Shown in pieces: positions 1-6,974 of a stretch of DNA of 8,069 nucleotides; within the stretch, counting starts at the first letter, position 1; each line of letters starts with the position of its first letter. The DNA is from Bacteroidaceae bacterium (GTDB lineage Bacteria > Bacteroidota > Bacteroidia > Bacteroidales > Barnesiellaceae_A). The notes below the pieces were generated by a model. That model saw nothing but the letters and a program-made list of their open reading frames with translations. It did not search any database and was not told the DNA's origin. The stretch lies in the NCBI GenBank assembly GCA_017561285.1, contig JAFZDG010000021.1, positions 1 to 8,069 of the forward strand, read 5' to 3'. Made by a program: the position numbers and the translations under genes.

Positions 1-519
1 AGCATCGGCATCGGTCGGATTGAGTCGCAACGACTGTTTATAAGCCTCTATCGCCTCGCCATACTGTTGATTTTGCATAAGGACATTGCCCATATTGTGA
101 TATGCTTGCGACTGTATGGCCTTATCATCGGTCATGTGAGTAGCATTGTCGAAACACTTGGCTGCTTCTTCATACTTTTCTTGACGATACAAAGCGTTGC
201 CAAGATTGTATGTGGCAATGGCCGACTCGGCATCGGCATCAACAGCTCGGCGATATTCTACCTCACTCTCAAGATACTTTTGTTGTTCATATTGCTTGTT
301 ACCACTGCGCACACTGTTTCGCGATGTTTTGGGGCTGTGCTTTACAGGTTGCTCTTGGCTGCCGTTTGCATCTTCGGCCTGTTGCTGTTCTTGCGCCATC
401 TGTTGAGCTTGCTGCTGGTGGCGCTGAGCCATAGGATTTTGCGCTTGCGCCAACGACTCGACAGCTGTCGCTGACATCATGGAAAAGAGCAGATATATAA
501 TAAACTTATTCACATTCAT
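1..519 (-). CDS. batC: BatC-like exported TPR protein (partial, C-terminus beyond window)
   Basis: The reading frame opens with ATG at 519 and stays open for 173 codons to position 1, so the C-terminus is missing. Residues 1-26 look like a signal peptide: a hydrophobic core (FIIYLLF) and a possible cleavage site after SLAQA. Residues 30-50 are very glutamine-rich. Helical repeats then follow at about 70-100, 101-134 and 137-170. The last two carry clear TPR signatures, YNLGNALYRQEKYEEAAKCF and YHNMGNVLMQNQQYGEAIEAY, with the second ending in the typical LNP. TPRs mediate protein-protein contact, so this is probably a periplasmic scaffold for the Bat proteins. It starts 15 bp after the BatB stop and is almost certainly in the same transcript. 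The batC name rests on its position after batA and batB plus the TPR content. Some genomes fuse BatC with BatE, which cannot be excluded here. Confidence 0.85.
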   Translation of the reverse strand, partial: MNVNKFIIYLLFSMMSATAVESLAQAQNPMAQRHQQQAQQMAQEQQQAEDANGSQEQPVKHSPKTSRNSVRSGNKQYEQQKYLESEVEYRRAVDADAESAIATYNLGNALYRQEKYEEAAKCFDNATHMTDDKAIQSQAYHNMGNVLMQNQQYGEAIEAYKQSLRLNPTDADA

Positions 520-534
520 AGAGTTATATGGCTA

Positions 535-1566
535 TTATTTCTTGCGGTTAAAGATATGAATACTACTGATCCAACCGTATTTACGTTCGAGCAAAAAGGC
601 ATCGACAAGGAGCAATATGAGTGCTATCCAAGCCAGACCGGGGAATTGCTCGTTATATTCCGAATAGGTTTTGCGCTCAAACTCGGCCGATTTCATTGTA
701 CGTACCTCGTTGATAAGAGCTTGCAGAGCCCCATTTGTATTGTCGGCACGCACATAAACACCTTCGCCGGCTTTGGCTACTTCCCGGGCCATAGCCTCAT
801 TGAGTTTGGTGATAACGGTTTTACCTTCGGCATCTTTCATAAAGTTGTTACTGCTACCCGATATAGGGATGGGAGCACCTTTTGTCGAACCAATACCCAC
901 GACATTAACCTTCACACCTTGTTCGGCCGCAGCACGAGCCGCCTCAACGGCATCATCTTCATGGTTTTCGCCATCGGTAATAATGATGATGGCTTGCTCG
1001 GCACTACTCTCGGGAGAGAAAGAATTCATGGCAATTTTTATCGCTCTACCGATGGCCGTACCTTGTGTAGGCACCATCTTCGTATCGATGGAGTTTAAGA
1101 ACATCTTGGCCGACACATAGTCGGTAGTAATGGGCAACTGAGTATAGGCATCGCCGGCAAATACAACAAGGCCCACCTTGTCATTTTCCAGGTCGTCAAT
1201 CAATTTCGAAAGCATCATTTTGGCTTTGTCGATACGCGATGGATTGATGTCACGAGCCAACATTGAGTTTGACACGTCAAGAGCCACCATAATTTCTACG
1301 CCTTCGGTTTTTACTGTTTCGAGTTTGGTACCAAACTGCGGACGCGCCAAAATAAATACCACAACAGCAAAAGCCAATGATTGCAAAGCCATCTTTACCC
1401 AAGGTCTCCAACGCGACACTTCAGGAGCCAATTCGCTCAAATAGGCTATCTTGCCAAACAATGCCAAATTGCGGCGGCGACGATAACGTGCATATAAATA
1501 TAGTGCCCACATAACAGGCACAAGCAGTAATAAATAGAGGAATATAGGTTGTGCAAAGCGAAACAT
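535..1566 (-). CDS. batB: BatB, membrane-anchored VWA-domain protein
   Basis: This is a 343-residue protein of normal BatB length. It has N-terminal hydrophobic helices at about 8-25 and 57-73, a VWA domain at about 90-290, and a C-terminal helix at about 310-326. The motif LARPQ just after the second helix is typical of BatA/BatB. The MIDAS metal site appears intact: D97-x-S99-x-S101 in ALDVSNS, T170 in TQGTAIG, and D198 in IITDGEN. The VWA domain should bind Mg or Mn and mediate protein contacts. Family knowledge places BatB with BatA, MoxR and TPR proteins in the Bacteroides aerotolerance operon, where mutants of B. fragilis grew less well after oxygen exposure; the mechanism is not known. 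The ATG at 1566 begins directly with the first hydrophobic segment. It lies 29 bp after the batA stop and 15 bp before batC. Confidence 0.93.
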   Translation of the reverse strand: MFRFAQPIFLYLLLLVPVMWALYLYARYRRRRNLALFGKIAYLSELAPEVSRWRPWVKMALQSLAFAVVVFILARPQFGTKLETVKTEGVEIMVALDVSNSMLARDINPSRIDKAKMMLSKLIDDLENDKVGLVVFAGDAYTQLPITTDYVSAKMFLNSIDTKMVPTQGTAIGRAIKIAMNSFSPESSAEQAIIIITDGENHEDDAVEAARAAAEQGVKVNVVGIGSTKGAPIPISGSSNNFMKDAEGKTVITKLNEAMAREVAKAGEGVYVRADNTNGALQALINEVRTMKSAEFERKTYSEYNEQFPGLAWIALILLLVDAFLLERKYGWISSIHIFNRKK

Positions 1567-1576
1567 ATATTGTTAT

Positions 1577-1585
1577 CCTTTCCTT
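1577..1585 (-). promoter_or_regulatory. Shine-Dalgarno-like purine tract before batB
   Basis: On the minus strand the batA-batB gap contains AAGGAAAGG, ending 10 nt before the batB ATG. No other gene start in this window has such a clear purine-rich match to the 16S anti-SD. Bacteroidota usually initiate without a strong SD, so this may raise batB translation relative to its neighbours, or may be chance. The spacing is a little longer than the usual 5-9 nt. Confidence 0.35.
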
Positions 1586-1595
1586 GATTATACAA

Positions 1596-2579
1596 TTACG
1601 GAATATTGCGCAATATGGTGTACCGCAACAATATCTCAATGGCCAAGAGCAGCATTGCAGCAATGGCCCAAGGCATATAAGCCTCTTCTCTACGAGAAAA
1701 TTGTTGCACCGAAAGTTTGGTTTTCTCCATCTTATCAATCTCGGCGAAGACATTTTTAAGAACATTCTCATCGGTAGCTCGGAAGTATTGACCATCGCCA
1801 ATTGAGGCTATACGGCGCAATTTATCTTCATCAATCTCCACCGGCATACTTTGGTAACGGATGCCATAGGGTGTCATCACAGGCGACTCGGCCATACCTT
1901 GCGTACCCACACCAATGGTATAGATGCGAATACCATAGTTGCGTGCAATCTCGGCAGCCGTAATGGGATCGACAATACCGGCATTATTGGTACCATCGGT
2001 GAGCAAAATAATGGTTTTAGACTTAGCCGGACCATCTTTGATGCGATTGACGGCAGTGGCAAGACCATCGCCAACAGCAGTACCGTCATTGAGCATACCA
2101 CACTCTACATCTTTGAGAAGGTTGAGCAATGCAGCATGATCGGTCGTCATAGGACACATTGTAAATCCTTCACCGGCAAAAACAACCATACCAATGTTAT
2201 CATATTCGCGACCGGCAATAAATTGCGCAGCCACATTCTTAGCGGCCTCCAATCGATTGGGCGTAAAGTCGCGCGACAACATACTGCCCGAAATATCGAG
2301 AGCGACAACCACATCAACACCTTCGGTAGACGATTTTTGCCAGCTATCGGTAGTCATAGGTCGAGCCAAAACTACTATAACACAAGCAATAGCCAAAATG
2401 CGCAAGGCAAATACGAAATGACGCAGATGAGCCTTATATGTGCGAGGCATCTTGTCGAATGCTTCGGTCGATGAAACATTCATAGCAGCTTGTGCCTTTT
2501 TATGCTTGAGGATGTACCACACTATTGCCGGAACAAGCAACAGTAATAGTAACAGACACCACGGATTATCGAATATCAT
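1596..2579 (-). CDS. batA: BatA, membrane-anchored VWA-domain protein
   Basis: This 327-residue paralogue of the following batB has the same layout: hydrophobic helices at about 7-24 and 54-72, LARPM after the second helix, a VWA domain at about 88-285, and a C-terminal helix at about 302-320. MIDAS residues are present as D95-x-S97-x-S99 in ALDISGS, T167 in NDGTAVG, and D195 in LLTDGTN. The tail after the last helix is short and contains arginines (RYTILRNIP), which fits a cytoplasmic end. The VWA domain therefore sits between two membrane anchors, probably on the same side as in BatB, where the two could form a heteromeric complex. The ATG at 2579 has an A/G-rich but SD-less leader. The gene is 45 bp downstream of the DUF4381-like gene and 29 bp upstream of batB. 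Assignment to BatA rather than BatB is by gene order. Confidence 0.93.
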   Translation of the reverse strand: MIFDNPWCLLLLLLLVPAIVWYILKHKKAQAAMNVSSTEAFDKMPRTYKAHLRHFVFALRILAIACVIVVLARPMTTDSWQKSSTEGVDVVVALDISGSMLSRDFTPNRLEAAKNVAAQFIAGREYDNIGMVVFAGEGFTMCPMTTDHAALLNLLKDVECGMLNDGTAVGDGLATAVNRIKDGPAKSKTIILLTDGTNNAGIVDPITAAEIARNYGIRIYTIGVGTQGMAESPVMTPYGIRYQSMPVEIDEDKLRRIASIGDGQYFRATDENVLKNVFAEIDKMEKTKLSVQQFSRREEAYMPWAIAAMLLLAIEILLRYTILRNIP

Positions 2580-2624
2580 TTTTCTCTATACTTTGGGGTT
2601 GAGCAAGCGTTTCTTGCGGTCTAT

Positions 2625-3605
2625 TTATTTCACATCATTTTTAGCGTCACCCTCCTCGGCAGCATCGGCTTGGGATTGAGGGCGAGTAAGTTCTACAAAA
2701 TCGACTGCTCGATGCATCACACGTTCGTTGTCATCGGGCATCGGTCGCATCTTGGCAAACTTCACAAAATCGGCCATCGAAAGTATCTCATTGAGATATT
2801 TGTTGACCTCTTTGGTATCTTTATTGCGTTGCAATGCAGCCAATATTTGCGATGAAGTCATCTCCATAGCATTAATACCAAATCGACTGTCTATATATTC
2901 ACGCAAGATGTCGACCAAACGTGTATAGTATTGCTTTTCTTGACCTTGTTGCCACAATTTCGACTCACGCAATTGTTTCAACTCTTGCATAGCAAGTTCG
3001 TAGGGCGGTATGCGCTTCTCGGGTGGTATAGCAGCCTCAACTTTGCGTTGCTTGTAATAGCGAGCCACAAAATATACAGCTACTGCAATCAATACAACTG
3101 CAACAATGAGAATAAGCAACCACGCCGGAACGAAGTCCCATAAAACAAATGGTGGCGCAACCACATTTTTAATATCTTTGACATCGGCTGCAGTGGCTTC
3201 CTCCGGCACATCTACAGGCACGATCTTAAGACTCAACGACTCGGTTGCAAAAGTATCTTCTTCAATTACATACTTAAATGGAGGTATATAATAGAAACCC
3301 GAGTCGAAAGATGTTACGAGTACCTCTTGTTTTATTTGCAAGCGATTGTTGTTCAGACGAGTCGTATCGGGTTGCGATAAATCTACAACCTCAACACCTT
3401 CGGTCAAAACGCCGGGTGATTCGATTTGAGGGGGTATAACAGTCACGCCTGCATCTTGTGTGAGCGAGAGATGTATAAGTGTCTGTTCACCCATCCACAA
3501 CACACTCGAGTCCATAGCAGCCTCAACCACTACCGGTTGCTGAGCCTTCATTGTGGTAGCAGCCGACAGCATAATGGCCAATATTATCAATATCTTACTT
3601 TTCAT
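2625..3605 (-). CDS. Signal-peptide, single-TM protein of the bat cluster (DUF4381/BatD-like)
   Basis: The chosen ATG at 3605 gives 326 residues. An open frame extends two codons further to a TTG at 3611, but the ATG places MKSK directly before the hydrophobic core of the signal peptide. Residues 1-21 form that signal peptide, with a likely cut near MKAQ. Residues 25-155 form a beta-rich, probably periplasmic domain. Residues 161-181 are a strong transmembrane helix, followed by basic ARYYKQRK. Residues 195-310 form an alpha-helical, probably cytoplasmic domain with YYTRLVDILREYIDSRFGI. This layout matches the small proteins found between DUF58 and BatA in Bacteroidota clusters, comparable to DUF4381; the N-terminal part may resemble a BatD repeat. 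No enzymatic motif is visible. It starts 15 bp after the DUF58 stop. Its role is inferred only from the operon: perhaps linking periplasmic VWA proteins to cytoplasmic DUF58/MoxR. Confidence 0.85.
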   Translation of the reverse strand: MKSKILIILAIMLSAATTMKAQQPVVVEAAMDSSVLWMGEQTLIHLSLTQDAGVTVIPPQIESPGVLTEGVEVVDLSQPDTTRLNNNRLQIKQEVLVTSFDSGFYYIPPFKYVIEEDTFATESLSLKIVPVDVPEEATAADVKDIKNVVAPPFVLWDFVPAWLLILIVAVVLIAVAVYFVARYYKQRKVEAAIPPEKRIPPYELAMQELKQLRESKLWQQGQEKQYYTRLVDILREYIDSRFGINAMEMTSSQILAALQRNKDTKEVNKYLNEILSMADFVKFAKMRPMPDDNERVMHRAVDFVELTRPQSQADAAEEGDAKNDVK

Positions 3606-3620
3606 AAACAATTTATGTTT

Positions 3621-4496
3621 TTAAGCACCGCCACGCTTTTTGAACAGATTCATCAATGCAACAACATAATCTTCGTCAGTGGCAACCGATGTAATATCCA
3701 CACCATTACGACGACATATCTCCAATGCTTGAGTTTGACGCTTCTGCCACCAACCGGCATATGCATCACGCACACGAGCCGAAGAGGTATCTACCCACTC
3801 CTCTGTACCGCGTTCCACATCACGCATTTTTATGAGTCCCACATCGGGCAACTCTGTTTCGCGCTTGTCATAGACCTGTAACGCCACAACATCGTGACGG
3901 CGATTGGCTATGAGGATGGCATCGTTGTATGTAGGTGCAGCTATAAAATCGGAGATAAGGAATGCCGTACAACGACGTTTGATAACATTAGTTGCATATT
4001 CGAGAGCCAACTTCAAGTCGGTACCTGTACCTTCAGGCTCGAAGCCTATCAACTCACGAATGATATAAAGAATATGTTTTTTACCCTTCTTGGGTGGAAT
4101 AAACTTCTCTATCTTATCGGTAAAGAAGAGCACACCAATCTTGTCATTGTTCTGTATAGCCGAAAAGGCAAGCGTTGCCGCAATCTCAATCATCATATTG
4201 CGCTTCATTTCACCCACCGCACCAAAGTTGCGGCTGGCCGACATATCGACAAGCAACATAACAGTAAGTTCACGCTCTTCTTCAAAAACCTTGATGTAAG
4301 GTTTGTTGTGACGAGCCGTTACATTCCAATCGATATCGCGCACATCATCGCCATACTGATACTCGCGCACCTCCGAAAAGGCCATACCACGACCTTTGAA
4401 GGCCGAGTGATACTGACCGGCAAAAATATTGCGAGAGAGGCCACGTGTTTTTATCTCAATGTGGCGTACTTTCTTGAGCAACTCGCTATTTTCCAT
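3621..4496 (-). CDS. DUF58 family VWA-like protein
   Basis: This is a 291-residue soluble protein with no signal peptide or transmembrane helix. The DUF58 hallmark is clear at residues 46-62: QYGDDVRDIDWNVTAR, preceded by the FKGRGMAFSEVREY region. A VWA-like fold follows. Its MIDAS-type residues are D84-x-S86-x-S88 in LVDMSAS, Thr157/Thr159 in the GTGTDL loop, and D183 in LISDF. DUF58 genes nearly always sit beside moxR, and the pair is thought to work as ATPase and substrate or adaptor; the biochemical role in this phylum is not settled. The ATG at 4496 is 41 bp after the MoxR stop, and the next gene starts 15 bp downstream, consistent with one transcript. The C-terminus ends in a short basic stretch (FKKRGGA). 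Confidence 0.93.
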   Translation of the reverse strand: MENSELLKKVRHIEIKTRGLSRNIFAGQYHSAFKGRGMAFSEVREYQYGDDVRDIDWNVTARHNKPYIKVFEEERELTVMLLVDMSASRNFGAVGEMKRNMMIEIAATLAFSAIQNNDKIGVLFFTDKIEKFIPPKKGKKHILYIIRELIGFEPEGTGTDLKLALEYATNVIKRRCTAFLISDFIAAPTYNDAILIANRRHDVVALQVYDKRETELPDVGLIKMRDVERGTEEWVDTSSARVRDAYAGWWQKRQTQALEICRRNGVDITSVATDEDYVVALMNLFKKRGGA

Positions 4497-4537
4497 ACAC
4501 GCTATTCTGTATGATTAACGACTTGTATAGTGTCCTA

Positions 4538-5533
4538 TCAAGGTACTTCTACACGATTGAGTATTTCGCTGATTATCTCTTCGGCTGTTATGTTATTGGC
4601 CTCGGCCTCATAGCTGAGTCCGATGCGGTGACGCAAGACATCGTGACAAACAGCACGCACATCCTCCGGGATAACATATCCACGCATCTTCAAGAAGGCA
4701 TATGCACGAGCAGCCAAAGCCAAGTTGATAGAAGCACGCGGCGAAGCACCAAAAGAGATCATATTCTTGAGGTCACGCATACCATACTCTTCGGGGAAAC
4801 GTGTAGCGAAAACGATATCGACAATATAGCGTTCAATCTTTTCATCAATATAAACTTTGCGCACCACCTCGCGAGCCTCAATAATATCGTTGGGAGTGAG
4901 AACAGGACGTACCTCTTCAAAGAGGTTGTCGATATTGCGGCGGATAATTTCACGCTCCTCTTCTTTCTTGGGATAGCCTATCACAACCTTCAACATAAAG
5001 CGGTCTACTTGCGCCTCGGGTAGCGGATAGGTACCCTCTTGCTCAATGGGGTTCTGAGTAGCCAACACGAGGAAAGGATCATCGAGTTTAAAAGTCTTTT
5101 CGCCAATGGTAACTTGACGCTCTTGCATCGCCTCAAGCAAGGCACTTTGCACCTTAGCCGGAGCACGATTTATCTCATCGGCCAAGATAAAGTTGGCAAA
5201 TACGGGACCTCGTTTGATTTGGAACTGCTCTTTCGATTGGCTATATACCATCGTACCTACAACATCGGCAGGCAACAAGTCGGGAGTAAACTGAATACGA
5301 TTATACTTGGCATCAATAAGCGATGCAAGTGTTTTGATAGCCAATGTCTTGGCAAGACCGGGAACACCTTCGAGCAAGATGTGTCCATTTGACAACAGAC
5401 CTATCAACAACGAATCTACCAAATGTTTTTGACCTACGATTATACGGTCCATACCCATTGTAATGGTGTTGACAAAAGTACTTTTTCCGGCTATCAGTTC
5501 GTTCAATTCTCTGATATCGACTGTTTCACTCAT
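4538..5533 (-). CDS. moxR: MoxR family AAA+ ATPase
   Basis: This is a complete 331-residue MoxR ATPase, the usual length for the family. Walker A is GVPGLAKT at 56-63. Walker B is FILADEINRA at 115-124, with D119 and E120 as the expected Mg-binding and catalytic acids. Sensor 1 is ATQNP at 158-162, and the conserved EAQVDRF at 173-179 supplies an arginine-finger candidate, R178. GASPRAS at 262-268 is the family's C-terminal signature with a sensor-2 arginine. MoxR ATPases act as cytoplasmic hexameric chaperone-like machines that remodel VWA-domain partners; here the likely partners are the downstream DUF58, BatA and BatB proteins. It is the first gene of the six-gene run, 134 bp after the HU/LysM-like gene, with a promoter in that gap. 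The ATG at 5533 has an A-rich leader without an SD, typical of Bacteroidota. Confidence 0.95.
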   Translation of the reverse strand: MSETVDIRELNELIAGKSTFVNTITMGMDRIIVGQKHLVDSLLIGLLSNGHILLEGVPGLAKTLAIKTLASLIDAKYNRIQFTPDLLPADVVGTMVYSQSKEQFQIKRGPVFANFILADEINRAPAKVQSALLEAMQERQVTIGEKTFKLDDPFLVLATQNPIEQEGTYPLPEAQVDRFMLKVVIGYPKKEEEREIIRRNIDNLFEEVRPVLTPNDIIEAREVVRKVYIDEKIERYIVDIVFATRFPEEYGMRDLKNMISFGASPRASINLALAARAYAFLKMRGYVIPEDVRAVCHDVLRHRIGLSYEAEANNITAEEIISEILNRVEVP

Positions 5534-5577
5534 ATCTTTATATTTTAATGTTATTATTACATATTGAAATTACGGTG

Positions 5578-5608
5578 CAAAGGTAACTATATATAAGGTG
5601 CAAACGAA
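5578..5608 (-). promoter_or_regulatory. Bacteroidota-type promoter for the moxR-bat run
   Basis: On the minus strand 5585-5578 reads TACCTTTG, an exact match to the -7 consensus TAnnTTTG used by the primary sigma factor of Bacteroidota. At the preferred 19-nt spacing the upstream element is TTCG (5608-5605), one base off the TTTG consensus. A perfect TTTG lies at 5604-5601 but only 15 nt away. The transcript would start near 5570 and leave an A/T-rich leader of about 35-40 nt. The octamer TTTGCACC occurs twice, once over the -7 element and once over the -33 region (see findings). Confidence 0.7.
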
Positions 5609-5667
5609 TGCACATCTGTTAAAATTAGGCCGTATGTTAATTAAAAAAATTTAAACAACACATCTTC

Positions 5668-6972
5668 CTATTGTCGCATAAGTCTTTTGATAACTTCGGC
5701 CTTCTCCAACGCTACATTTACGGCCGTTGTGTCGGTTGCATCTATGCCATACTTCTCGGCAGGAGGAATAACCACCACTGTGCCTACGGGCACATTGTCG
5801 GGATTGGCAATGATATGACTGTTCTCTTCATATATATACACCCAGAAGGCTTTGTGACCATAATGCCTATACGATACATTGGTGAGGAAAACTCCTCGGC
5901 GTATCGTATCGGTAACAACTTCTGTATCGGTCATATCGAGGTCCGACACGACAACACTATCGGTATCAAACGATACAGTATCAACAACAGTCGTATCTAT
6001 GGCTTGCACACAACGGCTCGCTGTATCCATAGGCAACACATCTATCGGTTGCACATCTTCGGTTTTCGTTACTGTGTCGGTTGAAAACAGACTCGAAGAT
6101 CGATGTTTCCACGTATCAAATCGCGGACTGAACAATAACAGACATACCACGATTGCAACAACGACAAATACTATAAACGTAGCACCTACACCCATACATA
6201 CCCCTCGATGATAGGCTTTTTGCACCTTTTCATCGGCATTTTCCGCCATTTCATCAGCACTTTCAGTGGCTTTGTCGGGTGTAGAAACAGGGGCATCGTC
6301 TTCTTCTAAACAAGATTCGACCTCTTCCGGTTTAATATTGTCTGCCGATGACGGCTGTATCCCCTCACACACATTGTTATTGTCATTCGAGAGGGTAACA
6401 GGATTCTCTACAACTTCGAGAACCTCGATTTCATCGACTTTTTCCGGCTCAGCAACACGCTCGTCAGTATCTTCTTTCACTTCGATAAGTGGCTCGGGAT
6501 GAATTTCAGGCAATGCTTCGTCTGCATTTTGAGGCAAAGTATTCTCAAGCAATTCGACAAAAGCCTCTACCCCATCAATTGGTTCGTCATCATCGGCACT
6601 ATCGGCATCGACTTCATCGATTTTTGAGCCATCCGACAAGATAGGCGCATCATCGGGCAACTCCTCGACACAAAAACAAGCAAAAGGCTCATTTACCGCT
6701 TCGCGCACAGCCTTGGCAGGAGTAAACGTGAGTTTATAGTGTCCCGGTATAACCGAAGGCTCACCGGTCTGTACATTTACACTTGCACGCTCTTCAACCC
6801 ACACCGGCTTGAAAACACCCAATCCATTGATACGTAGCACTTCGCCCGATGAAACAACCTCGGTCATCAAAGCAATCAACTCTCGCAAGAAGTTTTCGGC
6901 CTCACGCTTGGTACAATCACGCTTTATAGCCAACAACTCCACCAACTCGGGAAATGTTACTTTCTTTTCCAT
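5668..6972 (-). CDS. Membrane-spanning HU-domain protein with LysM-like C-terminus
   Basis: The protein has 434 residues, over four times the length of HU. Residues 1-94 are an HU/IHF domain: TFPELVELLAIKRDCTKREAE, then INGLGVF, the arm segment VNVQTG, and FTPAKAVREAV. Residues 102-250 are a probably disordered linker in which about one residue in three is Asp or Glu. Residues 259-281 form one strong transmembrane helix. Residues 298-357 are Asp/Thr/Ser-rich. Residues 363-410 resemble a LysM peptidoglycan-binding domain of the Bacteroidota type (YGHKAFWVYIYEEN, then NPDNVPVGTVVVIP). The likely topology is HU in the cytoplasm and LysM-like part in the periplasm. I infer a link between DNA and cell wall; no function is proven. 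The ATG at 6972 is 2 bp after the upstream HU stop, so the two are probably translated together. An alternative is that the HU domain no longer binds DNA and instead binds a protein. Confidence 0.85.
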   Translation of the reverse strand: MEKKVTFPELVELLAIKRDCTKREAENFLRELIALMTEVVSSGEVLRINGLGVFKPVWVEERASVNVQTGEPSVIPGHYKLTFTPAKAVREAVNEPFACFCVEELPDDAPILSDGSKIDEVDADSADDDEPIDGVEAFVELLENTLPQNADEALPEIHPEPLIEVKEDTDERVAEPEKVDEIEVLEVVENPVTLSNDNNNVCEGIQPSSADNIKPEEVESCLEEDDAPVSTPDKATESADEMAENADEKVQKAYHRGVCMGVGATFIVFVVVAIVVCLLLFSPRFDTWKHRSSSLFSTDTVTKTEDVQPIDVLPMDTASRCVQAIDTTVVDTVSFDTDSVVVSDLDMTDTEVVTDTIRRGVFLTNVSYRHYGHKAFWVYIYEENSHIIANPDNVPVGTVVVIPPAEKYGIDATDTTAVNVALEKAEVIKRLMRQ

Positions 6973-6974
6973 AC

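Noticed and set aside
67..474. Plus-strand open frame of 135 codons with hydrophobic character
   Set aside because: It lies wholly opposite batC, whose minus-strand frame encodes a signal peptide and TPR repeats. The hydrophobic look comes from reading Gln/Glu/Ala-rich codons backwards.
1851..2474. Plus-strand open frame of 207 codons
   Set aside because: It is antisense to the batA VWA domain, has no recognisable domain, and is rich in His, Asn, Thr and Arg as expected for a shadow frame.
2603..2617. GCAAG/CTTGC hairpin between the DUF4381-like gene and batA
   Set aside because: The stem is only 5 bp with a 5-nt loop and no U-run, inside a run of closely spaced co-directional genes, so a terminator is unlikely.
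3606..3611. TTG at 3611 as start of the DUF4381-like protein
   Set aside because: The ATG two codons later at 3605 gives a standard signal peptide start (MKSK) and leaves a 15-bp gap like the other genes in the run.
3894..4514. Plus-strand open frame of 206 codons
   Set aside because: It is antisense to the DUF58 gene, which has clear family motifs; there is no promoter or family signature on the plus strand.
5635..5657. A/T-only inverted repeat after the HU/LysM-like gene as a terminator
   Set aside because: The arms TGTTAA and TTAAACA pair only with a bulge and contain a single G-C pair, too weak to call; the stretch looks like ordinary A/T-rich spacer.
6590..6660. Repeated TCGGCA/CATCATCGG-like words, also near positions 1-20 and 225-240
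   Set aside because: They encode Asp/Ala-rich stretches in the proteins (DADA, DSADDDE) and are explained by codon use, not by a DNA repeat.
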